Of a stretch of DNA of 64,000 nucleotides, positions 41,696-52,160 are shown one piece after another. The stretch spans positions 1-64,000 of the forward strand of contig NZ_WNXX01000014.1 in the NCBI RefSeq assembly GCF_009733795.1, given 5' to 3'. The translations under genes were made by a program, and so were the position numbers. The number at the start of each line of letters is the position of its first letter. Position 1 is the stretch's first letter. The DNA comes from Actinotalea caeni. Its GTDB lineage: Bacteria > Actinomycetota > Actinomycetes > Actinomycetales > Beutenbergiaceae. A model generated the notes under the pieces. That model saw nothing but the letters and a program-made list of their open reading frames with translations, was not told the DNA's origin and made no database searches.

Positions 41696-43054
41696 ATGAG
41701 AGGACGCCCTCGTACGGCACGCATGACGACGAGCACCGCCACCCCTGCCGACGCGACCGACGTCGTCGCCCCCAGCACCACCGAGCCCCGCGCCGAGACC
41801 GACGCGACACCGGCCGCGGTGGCCGTCGCCGCGCCCGCGGCCGCACCCCGCAGCCGGCTCTGGACGTTCAAGCTGGTGCTGCTGCTCGGCTCGATGTCCG
41901 CCATCGGCGCGTTCACGACCGACACCTACCTGCCGTCGCTGCCCGAGGTGGCCGGCGACCTCGCCACGAGCCACGCCAACGCCCAGCTGACGATCACCGC
42001 CACCCTCATCGGTGGCGCGATCGGCCAGTTCGTCATCGGACCGCTGTCCGACCGCTTCGGCCGCCGCGCGCCCGCGATGATCGGGATCGTCGTGCACATC
42101 GTGGCCTCGCTGCTGTGCATCGCGGTCATGGACATCGCGCCGCTCGTCGTGCTGCGGATCGTCCAGGGCATCGGCAACGCCGCCGCGGCGGTGACCGCGA
42201 TGGCCGTCATCCGTGACCGGCTCACCGGGGCCGCCGCCTCGGTCGTGCTGTCACGGCTGATGCTGGTCATCGGTGTGGCGCCGCTGCTCGCCCCGACGGT
42301 CGGCGGCGCGATCGCGTCGGTGTGGGGCTGGCGCGCGGTCTTCGCCTTCCTCGCGCTGTTCGGCATCGTGCTGCTGGGCGTGGTGTGGAAGTTCCTGCCC
42401 GAGACGCTGCCGCCGCGGCAGCGCCTCACCAGCGCCCGCGCCGTCACCAGGTCCTACCGGGTGCTGCTGCGCGACCGCGTTTTCATCGCCTACGCGCTGC
42501 TGCCCGGCCTCACGATGGCCGCGCTGTTCTCCTACGTCGCCGCCTCGCCGTTCGTCATCCGCGAGGGCTACGGGCTGACCGAGAGCGAGTTCGCGCTGCT
42601 GTTCGCCGTCGTCGGGCTCGGCCTCGTGCTCGGCGCGCAGGCGAACGCCGCGCTCGTGCGGCGGTTCGCGCCGATCCGCCTGCTGCGGCTCGCGACGCCC
42701 ATGATGCTCGTGCTCGCGGTCGTGCTGTTCGTCGTGACGATGACCGGTGCCGGCGGCCTGGTGGGCCTGCTGGTGCCGCTGTGGCTGCTGTTCGCGCTCG
42801 CCTCGCTCATCCCGCCGAACGCCTCGACGCTGGCGCTGCAGCGGCACGGCGAGCGGGCCGGGTCCGCGGCCGCCCTCATCGGGGTGTCGCAGTCCGGTGT
42901 GGCCGCGCTGGTCGCGCCGCTGGTCGGCGTGCTCGGTGGCGACTCGCTCGCGATGGGCACCGTCATCCTCGGCGCCACGGTCGTCACCCTGCTCGTGCTC
43001 GCGCTGGGCACGGGCGCCTACCGTCGCGGCGGCTGGGCGGCGCAGGTCGCCTGA
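41696..43054 (+). CDS. MFS multidrug transporter, Bcr/CflA type
   Basis: About 452 residues with 12 membrane helices after an unusual Ala/Thr-rich cytoplasmic start of ~55 residues. TDTYLPSLPEVAGDL in helix 1 loop and IGQFVIGPLSDRFGRRAP (motif A) are typical of the Bcr/CflA drug-resistance branch of MFS. It probably expels drugs such as chloramphenicol or bicyclomycin analogues. Start ATG 41696 is tentative; ATG 41723 is an alternative. An inverted repeat and its half-repeat lie directly upstream. Confidence 0.85.
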   Translation: MRGRPRTARMTTSTATPADATDVVAPSTTEPRAETDATPAAVAVAAPAAAPRSRLWTFKLVLLLGSMSAIGAFTTDTYLPSLPEVAGDLATSHANAQLTITATLIGGAIGQFVIGPLSDRFGRRAPAMIGIVVHIVASLLCIAVMDIAPLVVLRIVQGIGNAAAAVTAMAVIRDRLTGAAASVVLSRLMLVIGVAPLLAPTVGGAIASVWGWRAVFAFLALFGIVLLGVVWKFLPETLPPRQRLTSARAVTRSYRVLLRDRVFIAYALLPGLTMAALFSYVAASPFVIREGYGLTESEFALLFAVVGLGLVLGAQANAALVRRFAPIRLLRLATPMMLVLAVVLFVVTMTGAGGLVGLLVPLWLLFALASLIPPNASTLALQRHGERAGSAAALIGVSQSGVAALVAPLVGVLGGDSLAMGTVILGATVVTLLVLALGTGAYRRGGWAAQVA

Positions 43055-43092
43055 GGCGGCTATTTCGGGTGCCCGACGGCGCCCGCTCGCCC

Positions 43093-43098
43093 TAGCGT
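43093..43098 (+). promoter_or_regulatory. -10 box of a leaderless promoter (DUF2087 gene)
   Basis: TAGCGT, 6 nt before the GTG at 43105. Confidence 0.5.
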
Positions 43099-43104
43099 GC
43101 CCGT

Positions 43105-43662
43105 GTGGACCCCACCGCCGACGACGCCCGGGCGCTCGCCCGCGGGGCCTCCCAGCTCGCCGCCCTGTCCCAGCCCGACGTCGCCGCCGTCGTCGCGTCG
43201 CTGCCGCGACGCCCCGGCTCGACGGCGTCCCTGACCGAGGTCGCGACCGCCGCCGGTCTCGACATCCGTGCGGTCGGCAAGGCCGTCGCGCGCGGCCGGG
43301 ACGCCGGTGTGCTGCGGCTGGAGGGCGACGCCGTCGGGCTCGACCCCGACGGTGCCGACCGTGCCGTCGCCGACCTCGTCGCCCGGACGCCGCTCGGAGC
43401 CGCGCTGGTTGAGCGCCCCGAGCTGCGGGCCGAGGCGCCCTACGGCATGGTCCACGGCGTGCCCAGCGGTGAGCAGGCGCACGCGTTGCTGCAGGTGGTC
43501 GTCGAGCAGCTGCCGCGCGAGGAGATGACCGAGCCGCAGGTCACCGCGCTGCTCGGGCACCTCGGCGACGACCCGGTCGGGCTGCGGCGCGCCCTCGTCG
43601 ACGCCGGTCTGCCGTGGCGCACGCCCGACGGGTCGCGCTACCGCCGCCAGGACGCCGCCTGA
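43105..43662 (+). CDS. DUF2087 domain protein with N-terminal winged-helix-like part
   Basis: 185 residues. The first ~85 residues (ALSQPDVAAVVASL, SLTEVATAAGLDIRAVGKAVARGRDAGVL) look like an ArsR/MarR-like helix-turn-helix. The C-terminal domain (TEPQVTALLGHLGDDPVGLRRALVDAGLPWR, GSRYRR) is DUF2087. Proteins with this layout are transcription-related regulators of unknown target. Leaderless GTG start. Confidence 0.78.
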   Translation: MDPTADDARALARGASQLAALSQPDVAAVVASLPRRPGSTASLTEVATAAGLDIRAVGKAVARGRDAGVLRLEGDAVGLDPDGADRAVADLVARTPLGAALVERPELRAEAPYGMVHGVPSGEQAHALLQVVVEQLPREEMTEPQVTALLGHLGDDPVGLRRALVDAGLPWRTPDGSRYRRQDAA

Positions 43663-43700
43663 GCCCTGCCGCACCGGCCGGATCCCACGGTCGGCGTGCC

Positions 43701-43706
43701 TAGAGT
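43701..43706 (+). promoter_or_regulatory. -10 box of a leaderless promoter (leader peptide)
   Basis: TAGAGT, 6 nt before the ATG at 43713. Confidence 0.5.
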
Positions 43707-43712
43707 GGGTGC

Positions 43713-43823
43713 ATGAGCAGCACCTCGCCCCGCCGTCACGACCGGGCGCGGCGGACCTCGACGGCCTCCGCCGCGGCGGTCCCGACCGTTGCCTCGCTCG
43801 GCACGAGGGGAGGTGCCCGATGA
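43713..43823 (+). CDS. Leader peptide coupled to the aldehyde dehydrogenase gene
   Basis: A 36-codon frame from ATG 43713, 6 nt after a -10 box, ending TGA at 43821-43823 and overlapping the dehydrogenase ATG (ATGA). The peptide is basic and Ser/Thr/Ala-rich with no similarity that I recognise. The leaderless position and exact coupling suggest it is translated and lets ribosomes reach the main start, which has GAGGGGAGG upstream. Confidence 0.5.
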   Translation: MSSTSPRRHDRARRTSTASAAAVPTVASLGTRGGAR

Positions 43824-45316
43824 GCCAGACCACGACGTCGACCCCGATGTCGGAGGTGCTCGCGCTGCAGCGGGCGGCCTTCCACCGCGACGGCCCGCCC
43901 TCGGCAGCGGTGCGGCGCGACCGGATCGACAGGTTCGCGCACGCGGTGCTGGAGAGCACCGACGAGCTCGTCGACGCCATCTCGGCCGACTTCGGCTACC
44001 GCGGCGAGATCGTCACGCTCGTCAACGACGTCGTCGCGTTCGCGGCCGAGGCCGAGATCCAGCGCGCGAACGTGGCCCGCTGGATGCGGCCCCGACCCGC
44101 CGGCGGCCGCGTCGTCGGCGCGGTGTCCCGGCTCGCCGGGCTGCGGGCCGAGGTGGTGCCGAGCCCGCTGGGCGTCGTCGGCGTCATGGGCATGTGGAAC
44201 TTCCCGCTCAACCTCACCGCGATCCCGGCGCTCACCGCGCTCGCGGCGGGCAACCGCGTCATGATCAAGATGTCGGAGAAGGTGCCGCGCACGGCCGAGG
44301 TGCTGGCCAACGCGCTGCACGACGCCTTCGACGTCGAGGAGGTCGCCGTCGTCACCGGCGACGCCGAGGTGAGCAAGGAGTTCGCGGCGCTCGACCTCGA
44401 CCACCTGTTCTTCACCGGCTCGGCCGAGGTCGGCAGCAAGGTGATGGCGGCCGCGGCCCGCACCCTGACGCCGGTCACGCTCGAGCTGGGCGGCAAGAAC
44501 CCCGTCGTGGTCTCCCACGAGCTCGTGGGTCGACGCGAGGCGCTGCGTCGTGCGGCGTCGCGGATCGCCGCGGCCCGGTTGCAGAACGCCGGCCAGGCCT
44601 GCATCAACCCCGACGAGGTGTACGTGCCGTCGTCGGCGGCGCGGCTGTTCGTGCAGGACGTGTTCTCCGCCTGGGGCGAGAGCCTGCCCGACGTCATCGA
44701 GTCCGGGCAGATGACGACCCTCGTCGACGACGCCGCCTACGAGCGCGTGCAGGCGCTGCTGGAGGACGCGGCCGCCAAGGGCGCGCAGGTGATCCGCTCG
44801 GTCTCCTCCGACGCCGCGGGGGAGGAGGCGATGCGCCGCGACCGCGTGATGCCGCCCGTCGTCGTGCTCGGTGTGACCGAGGAGATGGCGATCGACCACG
44901 AGGAGGTCTTCGGGCCGGTGCTCGCGGTGCACGGCTACGACGACCTCGACGAGGTCCTCGACCGGCTCGCCCAGCGGCCCGCCCCGCTCGTCGCGAGCTG
45001 GTTCGGCCCGGACGACGCGGAGTTCCGCACGTTCGTCGACCGCACCCGCTCCGGCGGTGTGGCCCGCAACGACTGGGCGCTCAGCGCGTTCACGCCCGGC
45101 ACCCCGTTCGGCGGCGTCGGCCGCTCCGGCCTCGGCAGCTACCACGGCCGCTGGGGCTTCGAGCGGTTCTCCCACCTGCGCTCGGTGGTCGGCTCCCGGC
45201 TGCCGGTCTCGATCACCCAGCTCACCGGCCCGGTGGTCGACGACCGCGTCCGCGACGCGCTGCGCACCGGCGTCAACGCCTATCGCCAGCTCCTCCGCAC
45301 CCGCCTGCATCTCTGA
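43820..45316 (+). CDS. Aldehyde dehydrogenase, coniferyl/class-3 type
   Basis: 498 residues from ATG 43820. Nucleotide-binding PLGVVGVMGMWNFPLNLTAIPALTALAAGNR, catalytic Glu222 in LELGGKNPVVV and Cys261 in NAGQACINPDEVYV are intact. The lack of an N-terminal extension and the C-terminal HLRSVVGSRLP fit the coniferyl-aldehyde or fatty-aldehyde dehydrogenase branch rather than betaine-type enzymes. NAD(P)+-dependent oxidation of an aldehyde; substrate not known. Confidence 0.88.
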   Translation: MSQTTTSTPMSEVLALQRAAFHRDGPPSAAVRRDRIDRFAHAVLESTDELVDAISADFGYRGEIVTLVNDVVAFAAEAEIQRANVARWMRPRPAGGRVVGAVSRLAGLRAEVVPSPLGVVGVMGMWNFPLNLTAIPALTALAAGNRVMIKMSEKVPRTAEVLANALHDAFDVEEVAVVTGDAEVSKEFAALDLDHLFFTGSAEVGSKVMAAAARTLTPVTLELGGKNPVVVSHELVGRREALRRAASRIAAARLQNAGQACINPDEVYVPSSAARLFVQDVFSAWGESLPDVIESGQMTTLVDDAAYERVQALLEDAAAKGAQVIRSVSSDAAGEEAMRRDRVMPPVVVLGVTEEMAIDHEEVFGPVLAVHGYDDLDEVLDRLAQRPAPLVASWFGPDDAEFRTFVDRTRSGGVARNDWALSAFTPGTPFGGVGRSGLGSYHGRWGFERFSHLRSVVGSRLPVSITQLTGPVVDDRVRDALRTGVNAYRQLLRTRLHL

Positions 45317-45341
45317 CCCGGGCGGCCCCCCGCCACCCCAC

Positions 45342-45417
45342 TTTCACCGCACTTTGCAACACGGTCCGCTTTCACCGCACTTTGCAACACGGCCTGGTTT
45401 CACCGCACGTCGTGCCG
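45342..45417 (+). repeat. 28-bp-phased 20-mer array, left arm of element 2
   Basis: TTTCACCGCACTTTGCAACA at 45342 and again at 45370, and a decayed third copy at 45398 (first 11 bases intact), all 28 bp apart with 8-bp spacers. Same 20-mer as element 1 at 7658. The array begins 25 bp after the dehydrogenase stop. The element as a whole is the only gap of more than 300 bp without an intact gene (45317-45760). Confidence 0.92.
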
Positions 45418-45708
45418 ATCGCGGGCCAGGCGGGCAGCGGCGGACGCCGTAGCGCAGGTGCAGCACACGCTCGCCCTGGACGACGTCGAGCGGGCGTCCG
45501 GCAGGTGCACGGCGTCCACCGGGCCGACGTACCGCCTGCCCGAGCCGAGGAACCACCGGGGCGACGTCCATCGCACCTCGTCGACGAGACCGGGGCGAAG
45601 ACCTGGCCACCGACGTCGCCCACCGCGACCTCCACGACGCGTTGCCCGGCGAGTTCCTGCGCCAAGGCGACGGCGTCGCTCGCGTCGGCGGTGGCAGAAA
45701 CTGCGGTC
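45418..45708 (-). pseudogene. Possible decayed coding sequence inside element 2
   Basis: On the minus strand, parts of three frames read like protein in sequence: LAQELAGQRVVEVAVGDVGG then LVDEVRWTSPRWFLGSGRRY then LDVVQGERVLHLRYGVRRCP. Passing between them needs two frameshifts. No family was recognised. It may be the remains of cargo between the two repeat arms. Confidence 0.3.
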
Positions 45709-45756
45709 TGTTGCAAAGTGCGGTGAAACGGGGCGGTGTTGCAAAGTGCGGTGAAA
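45709..45756 (-). repeat. 28-bp-phased 20-mer array, right arm of element 2 (inverted)
   Basis: Two identical inverted copies TGTTGCAAAGTGCGGTGAAA at 45709 and 45737, 28 bp apart with an 8-bp spacer. They end 4 bp before the stop of the MFS gene at 45761. Confidence 0.92.
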
Positions 45757-45760
45757 CCGC

Positions 45761-47056
45761 TCAGGGCTGGGGGTCGGCGGCGTCGTAGCGCAGGAGCCGG
45801 CGGCCGAGGGTGGCGGAGAGCAGGAGCACCACCGCCGCGCACGTGACGCCGCCGATGACGGCGGCCGCGCCCTCGCCGAACCGGGACGCGAGCGAGCCGA
45901 CGACCAGGTCGCCCAGGCGGGGGCCGCCCGCGACGACGACGATGAAGACGCCCTGCAGCCGGCCACGCATCGAGTCCGGGGTCGCCGCCTGCAGGACGGT
46001 CTGCCGGAAGATCGACGAGATCGAGTCCGCCGCGCCGGCCAGCGCCAGCAGCGCCGTGGCCACCACCAGCGCCCACACGATCGTGCTCTGCGGCCGGTGC
46101 TCGCCCACGACCAGCAGCAGCACGCCGAAGCCGGTGACCGAGGCGGCGAAGCCGAGGATCGCGGCGACGATGACCGCACCCTGCCGGCGCAGGTGCACCA
46201 GGCCGCCCGACAGCACCCCGGCGAGCACCGCGCCGATCGCGATGGCTGCGGTGAGGTAGCCGGTCGTCGTCTCCCCGCCGCCCAGCACGAGCACGCCGAC
46301 GGCGGGGAACAGCACCCGCGGCATCGCGAGGATCATCGCGCTCAGGTCGAGCAGGAAGGTCATGCGCAGGTTGGGGCGGGTGCCCAGGTAGCGCAGGCCC
46401 TCGAGCACCGAGGCCAGCCCGACGACGCGGCGCCCGGTCGGCTCGCCGTCGGCCCGCTCGGGCGGCAGGTCCGGCAGGCGCCACAGCGCGTACAGCGACG
46501 CGCCGAACAGCACGACGTCGAGCGTGTACGCGGCCTCGAACGAGTGCCAGGCGACCAGGGCGGCACCGAGCAGCGGGCCGCCGGTGAGCGCGACGTTCCA
46601 GGCGAGCGTCTGCACCGCCAGCGCCGCCGGTAGCTGCTCGCGCGGCACGAGCCGCGGGATGATCGCGGTCCGAGCGGGGTTGTTGACCGCCGACGCCGCC
46701 GACTGCAGCCCCACCAGCACGTACAGCAGCCCGACCGACCCCACGTCCAGCCACGCCTGCGCCGCGATCGCGGCGGTCACCACCAGCAACGCGGACGACG
46801 CCGCCAGCGCCACCTTGCGGCGGTCGAAGGCGTCGACGAGCGCACCGCCGTAGAGCCCGAGCACCACGAGCGGCACCAGCGCGCACAGCCCGAGCACGCC
46901 GACCGCCAGCGTCGAGGAGGTCAGCGCGTACACCTGCAGGCCGACCGCGACCGCCGTCAGCTGGGTGCCGATGTTCGAGATCCCCAGCCCCCACCACAGC
47001 CGCCGGAACGCGGGGCTGCTGCGCAGCGGCGTCAGGTCGGCGAGCAGGCGAGCCAC
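45761..47056 (-). CDS. MFS transporter, EntS-like
   Basis: 431 residues, 10-12 membrane helices. N-terminus [26 protein letters not shown] and the motif [13 protein letters not shown] are typical of the MFS_3 branch, which includes enterobactin exporter EntS and macrolide exporters. Leaderless GTG start at 47056 with TAGGCT 8 nt upstream. Substrate unknown. It ends next to repeat element 2. Confidence 0.85.
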   Translation of the reverse strand: MARLLADLTPLRSSPAFRRLWWGLGISNIGTQLTAVAVGLQVYALTSSTLAVGVLGLCALVPLVVLGLYGGALVDAFDRRKVALAASSALLVVTAAIAAQAWLDVGSVGLLYVLVGLQSAASAVNNPARTAIIPRLVPREQLPAALAVQTLAWNVALTGGPLLGAALVAWHSFEAAYTLDVVLFGASLYALWRLPDLPPERADGEPTGRRVVGLASVLEGLRYLGTRPNLRMTFLLDLSAMILAMPRVLFPAVGVLVLGGGETTTGYLTAAIAIGAVLAGVLSGGLVHLRRQGAVIVAAILGFAASVTGFGVLLLVVGEHRPQSTIVWALVVATALLALAGAADSISSIFRQTVLQAATPDSMRGRLQGVFIVVVAGGPRLGDLVVGSLASRFGEGAAAVIGGVTCAAVVLLLSATLGRRLLRYDAADPQP

Positions 47057-47064
47057 GGGTCACG

Positions 47065-47070
47065 AGCCTA
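47065..47070 (-). promoter_or_regulatory. -10 box of a leaderless promoter (MFS gene)
   Basis: TAGGCT on the minus strand, 8 nt before the GTG at 47056. Confidence 0.5.
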
Positions 47071-47133
47071 GGAGGCGACGGCGACCGGCCGCCGGAGCGG
47101 CCGCATCGCGGAGAGCGGACCGGCAGGCTCGCG

Positions 47134-47139
47134 TACCCT
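47134..47139 (+). promoter_or_regulatory. -10 box of a leaderless promoter (prfB)
   Basis: TACCCT, 8 nt before the GTG at 47148; no ribosome-binding site. Confidence 0.55.
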
Positions 47140-47147
47140 TGCCGTTC

Positions 47148-48260
<1,113 letters not shown>

Positions 48261-48440
48261 CCCGCACTGCCCCGGACGGCCTCCGCGCAGGTCCGGACGG
48301 CGTCCCGCGCCCCAGGTGTGACCGGACCGACGTCATGACGCCCCGGCGTGTCGGAGGGGTCTCGTCATGTTCCCTGCCTACCGTGTCGGCAGGCCGGTCC
48401 TTGTTCTTCCCCCGTCGTCGATCCCGGCCGAGGTTGCCAC

Positions 48441-49139
48441 GTGATCCGGTTCGACAACGTCTCCAAGGTCTACGCCCGCGGGCACCGACCTGCGCTCGAC
48501 CAGGTGAGCCTGGAGATCGAGCGGGGCGAGTTCGTGTTCCTCGTCGGCAGCTCGGGCTCGGGCAAGTCCACGTTCCTGCGGCTGGTGCTGCGCGAGGAGC
48601 GTCCGACGTCGGGCGGCGTGTTCGTCGCCGGCCGCAACCTCGCCCGGATCTCCTCCTGGAAGGTGCCGTACCTGCGTCGTCAGATCGGGACGGTGTTCCA
48701 GGACTTCCGGCTGCTCAACAACAAGACGGTCTTCGACAACGTCGCGATCGCCATGCAGGTGATCGGCAAGCCGCGCCACCAGGTGATGAGCACGGTGCCG
48801 GAGACGATCGAGATGGTCGGGCTGGCAGGCAAGGAGCGGCGGCTGCCGCACGAGCTGTCCGGCGGTGAGCAGCAGCGCGTCGCGATCGCGCGTGCGTTCG
48901 TCAACCGGCCCCCGATCATCCTCGCCGACGAGCCGACCGGGAACCTCGACCCGACGACGTCGGTCGGGATCATGCGGCTGCTCGAGCGGATCAACCGCAC
49001 CGGCACGACCGTGGTGATGGCCACCCACGACGACGAGATCGTCGACCAGATGCGCAAGCGCGTCGTCGAGCTGGTCGACGGCCAGATGGTGCGCGACCAG
49101 GCCCGTGGCGTGTACGGCGCCCGCAAGGAATCCGCATGA
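48441..49139 (+). CDS. ftsE: Cell division ATP-binding protein FtsE
   Basis: 232 residues from GTG 48441. Walker [10 protein letters not shown] (36-44), [17 protein letters not shown], signature [15 protein letters not shown], Walker [14 protein letters not shown] and H-loop MATHDDE. With FtsX it forms the FtsEX complex, which controls a peptidoglycan hydrolase at division. Stop overlaps the FtsX start (ATGA). Confidence 0.96.
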   Translation: MIRFDNVSKVYARGHRPALDQVSLEIERGEFVFLVGSSGSGKSTFLRLVLREERPTSGGVFVAGRNLARISSWKVPYLRRQIGTVFQDFRLLNNKTVFDNVAIAMQVIGKPRHQVMSTVPETIEMVGLAGKERRLPHELSGGEQQRVAIARAFVNRPPIILADEPTGNLDPTTSVGIMRLLERINRTGTTVVMATHDDEIVDQMRKRVVELVDGQMVRDQARGVYGARKESA

Positions 49140-50050
49140 GGGTCCGGTTCGTCCTCGCCCAGATCGGCAACGGCCTGCGGCGCAACCTCGCCATGGCCGT
49201 CTCGGTCGTGCTGGTCACGTTCATCTCGCTGGCCTTCGTGGGCGCCGCGGCGCTGCTCCAGATGCAGGTCGACAAGGCCAAGGACGACTGGTACGACCGC
49301 GTCGAGGTCAACGTCTACCTGTGCCCGGCGGGGGAGGCCAGCCAGAGCTGCCCCGACGGCGAGGTCACCGAGGAGCAGATCGAGGAGCTGCGCGGGCTGC
49401 TGGAGTCCGACGCGCTCGCCGACTACGTGCAGACCGTCTACCTGGAGACCAAGGAGCAGGCCTGGGAGGCGTTCCAGGAGCGCTTCGGCGACCAGGAGTG
49501 GGCGCAGCGCATCACCCAGGACCAGATGCAGTTCTCGTTCCGGGTGAAGCTGGTCGACCCCGAGCAGTACCAGCTGATCTACGACGAGCTCTCCGGCCGC
49601 CCCGGCGTGCAGCAGGTCATCGACCAGCGCAGCATCCTGGAGCCGCTGTTCCTCGTGCTCAACCGCGCCACCCTGATCTCGGTCGGGCTGGCCGTGCTCA
49701 TGACCGTGACGGCGGTGCTGCTGATCACGACGACGATCCGGCTGTCGGCGATGAGCCGCCGTCGCGAGACCGAGATCATGCGCCTGGTGGGCGCCTCGAA
49801 CTTCTTCATCCAGCTGCCGTTCATGCTGGAGGGCGCGATCGCCGCGCTGCTCGGCGCCGCGCTCGCGGTGGGCGGCCTGTGGGTGGGTGTCCACTACATC
49901 GTCGAGGAGTGGCTGGCCGAGTCGGTCAGGTTCATGCCGTTCGTCGACACCTCCGACGTCTGGACGGTCGCGCCGATCCTCGTCGCGATCGGTATCGGGC
50001 TGGCGGTCGTCAGCTCCTTGGTCACGCTCAGTCGATATACGAAGGTGTAG
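49136..50050 (+). CDS. ftsX: Cell division permease-like protein FtsX
   Basis: 304 residues: one N-terminal helix (~20-42), an extracellular loop of ~130 residues ([14 protein letters not shown]... to the second helix at ~175), then three helices. [22 protein letters not shown] is the conserved cytoplasmic FtsX string. The loop has a Cys pair ([14 protein letters not shown]) and probably binds the coiled-coil hydrolase encoded next. Confidence 0.95.
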   Translation: MRVRFVLAQIGNGLRRNLAMAVSVVLVTFISLAFVGAAALLQMQVDKAKDDWYDRVEVNVYLCPAGEASQSCPDGEVTEEQIEELRGLLESDALADYVQTVYLETKEQAWEAFQERFGDQEWAQRITQDQMQFSFRVKLVDPEQYQLIYDELSGRPGVQQVIDQRSILEPLFLVLNRATLISVGLAVLMTVTAVLLITTTIRLSAMSRRRETEIMRLVGASNFFIQLPFMLEGAIAALLGAALAVGGLWVGVHYIVEEWLAESVRFMPFVDTSDVWTVAPILVAIGIGLAVVSSLVTLSRYTKV

Positions 50051-50061
50051 GTCGAACCGTC

Positions 50062-51477
50062 ATGACCGCGAGACGTAGGCACCGCGGGATCTGGGTCCGC
50101 CGGGCGGCTGCAGCCGCCGTCGGCGTGCTGCTGGCCACCACCGGCCTGAGCGCCGCCACCGCCGACGACCTCGACGACCTGCGCGACGAGCAGGACCGCG
50201 TCGAGCAGGAGCGCGAAGAGGTCGAGGCCGCGCTGGAGGGCACCGACACCGAGCTCGCCGAGACGTACCTGGAGCTCGACGACATCAAGCGCCGGCTGCC
50301 GGCTGCCGAGCAGGAGCTCGTGGTCGCCAACGAGGAGCTCGCCGCGGCCGAGCGGCACCTCGCCGAGGTGCAGGGCCGGCTCGACGTCGCCCGGCAGCAG
50401 CAGGCCGACCTCAAGGCCGAGATCGCGCAGGGCGAGGCGGACATCGCCGCGACCGAGCAGGCGATGGGCGAGGTCGCCCGCACCGCCTACCGCGGCGGCG
50501 ACGGCATGAGCACGCTGACGCTGATCTTCGGCGCCGGCTCGGCCGAGGAGTTCGCCCAGGACTACTCGGCGATGAGCTCGGCGCTGCGCACGCAGAACCA
50601 GACCCTCACCGACCTGGAGAACCTGCAGGCGGTCAACCGCAACCGGCAGACCCGGCTCGACGCCGTCGAGGAGCGGATCGTCGAGCTCGAGGCCGAGGCG
50701 CAGGACGCGGTCGCCGCGGCGGAGGAGGCGCGCCAGCGCGCCGAGGACCTCGTCGTCGAGATCCGCGAGCTCAAGGCCCAGAAGGAGGACAAGGCCGCCG
50801 AGCTGGAGCAGCTCCGCGAGGAGTACGCCGAGCAGCAGGCCGAGCTCGAGGCCGAGAACGAGCGCATCGACCAGGAGATCAAGGACGAGATCGCCCGCAT
50901 CGCGGCCGCAGAGAAGGCCGAGCGCGAGCGACAGGCCCGCATCGCCGCCCAGCAGGCACAGCAGCAGCAGAGCTCCGGCGGTGGCGGTGGGGGCGGCGGC
51001 TCCGGCGGCGGCTCGAGCGGCGGCGGGGGTGGCTCCGGCGGCGGTGGCGGCGGCGGGAGCAGCACCGGTGCCTTCATCAAGCCGATCAGCCGCTCGCTGT
51101 ACGTGACGTCGCCGTACGGGATGCGCTGGTACCCGATCACCGGTGGCTACTTCTTCCACCAGGGCGTCGACCTGCGGTCGGGCTGCGGCGAGGCGCAGAT
51201 GGCGGCCGCGTCCGGCACGGTGGTCGGGGTGCGGCCCGCGGCGGGCAACGGCACCCACGGCAACCAGGTGCTGGTCAACCACGGTGTCATCAACGGCAGC
51301 TCGTGGGTGAGCGTCTACAACCACCTGTCGCGGTTCGCGGTCAGCACGGGCCAGTGGGTCTCGCAGGGCCAGACGATCGGGTACACCGGCGCCACCGGCA
51401 ACGTCACGGGGTGCCACGTGCACTTCGAGCTGTGGCGCAACGGGGCGACCGTCAACCCGATGCCCTACATCTCCTGA
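50062..51477 (+). CDS. Coiled-coil M23 peptidoglycan endopeptidase of the FtsEX operon
   Basis: 471 residues from ATG 50062. Signal peptide to ~33, a ~260-residue Glu/Ala-rich coiled coil in two halves, a Gly/Ser linker (~306-333) and a LytM (M23) domain with metal ligands in HQGVDLRSG (~366) and HVHFELW (~451), so it should be active. It begins 11 bp after ftsX. Coiled-coil hydrolases such as EnvC, RipC and PcsB are switched on by FtsX; this one is the likely partner and, unlike EnvC, is itself the enzyme. Confidence 0.9.
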   Translation: MTARRRHRGIWVRRAAAAAVGVLLATTGLSAATADDLDDLRDEQDRVEQEREEVEAALEGTDTELAETYLELDDIKRRLPAAEQELVVANEELAAAERHLAEVQGRLDVARQQQADLKAEIAQGEADIAATEQAMGEVARTAYRGGDGMSTLTLIFGAGSAEEFAQDYSAMSSALRTQNQTLTDLENLQAVNRNRQTRLDAVEERIVELEAEAQDAVAAAEEARQRAEDLVVEIRELKAQKEDKAAELEQLREEYAEQQAELEAENERIDQEIKDEIARIAAAEKAERERQARIAAQQAQQQQSSGGGGGGGGSGGGSSGGGGGSGGGGGGGSSTGAFIKPISRSLYVTSPYGMRWYPITGGYFFHQGVDLRSGCGEAQMAAASGTVVGVRPAAGNGTHGNQVLVNHGVINGSSWVSVYNHLSRFAVSTGQWVSQGQTIGYTGATGNVTGCHVHFELWRNGATVNPMPYIS

Positions 51478-51562
51478 CGCCCTCGGCATAACGGTTGGGC
51501 CGCCGTCGGGCGGCTCGCTTACCCTGGTCCGGTCGTCGGGTCGGGCGGCAGGAGAGGCAGTC

Positions 51563-52081
51563 GTGAGCAACGTCAAGGGTGGCGCCAAGAAGAAGAAGGT
51601 GCCCGCGGGCACCGACCCGCGCACGGTCAAGAACGTCGTGGCGCGCAACAAGAAGGCGCGGCACGACTACCACATCGACGACACCTACGAGGCGGGGCTG
51701 TCGCTGACCGGCACCGAGGTGAAGAGCCTGCGTGCCGGGCGCGCCTCGCTCGTGGACGGCTGGGTCGCGATCGACCGCGGCGAGGCCTGGCTCGAGGGCG
51801 TGCACATCCCCGAGTACACCGAGGGCACCTGGACGAACCACGCGCCGCGGCGCAAGCGCAAGCTGCTGCTGCACCGTGAGCAGATCGAGAAGCTGGCCCA
51901 GGTCTCGCGCGAGAAGGGCCGCACGATCGTGCCGCTGGAGCTGTACTTCATCGGCGGTCGCGCGAAGGTCGAGATCGCGACCGCGCGCGGCAAGCAGCTG
52001 TGGGACAAGCGTGAGACGCTGCGGCGCCAGCAGGACGAGCGCGAGGCGCAGCGGGCGATGAGCCTGCGTCGCCAGCTCTGA
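51563..52081 (+). CDS. smpB: SsrA-binding protein
   Basis: 172 residues from GTG 51563 with AGGAGAGG upstream. [35 protein letters not shown] is the oligonucleotide-binding barrel of SmpB; the C-terminal tail ([26 protein letters not shown]) enters the ribosome decoding site. It carries tmRNA to stalled ribosomes; the tmRNA gene lies 2 kb downstream. A Lys-rich start ([10 protein letters not shown]) is a normal extension. Confidence 0.95.
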   Translation: MSNVKGGAKKKKVPAGTDPRTVKNVVARNKKARHDYHIDDTYEAGLSLTGTEVKSLRAGRASLVDGWVAIDRGEAWLEGVHIPEYTEGTWTNHAPRRKRKLLLHREQIEKLAQVSREKGRTIVPLELYFIGGRAKVEIATARGKQLWDKRETLRRQQDEREAQRAMSLRRQL

Positions 52082-52147
52082 CCTGGTTCCGCCGGGAGGG
52101 GGAGGTCTCTCCACCGGGCGGGTGCGGTGCCGGCGTGGTGGCGCCAC

Positions 52148-52153
52148 TAGCCT
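52148..52153 (+). promoter_or_regulatory. -10 box of a leaderless promoter (DUF2207 gene)
   Basis: TAGCCT, 7 nt before the ATG at 52161. Confidence 0.55.
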
Positions 52154-52160
52154 GCAGAGC

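Noticed and set aside
45458-45754. 98-codon plus-strand frame within repeat element 2
   Set aside because: It ends within the repeat copies and is Arg-rich, unlike a real protein; the minus-strand pieces are more protein-like.
50980-51060. Tandem repeat in the M23 gene
   Set aside because: It is the Gly/Ser linker between the coiled coil and the LytM domain, translated in frame.
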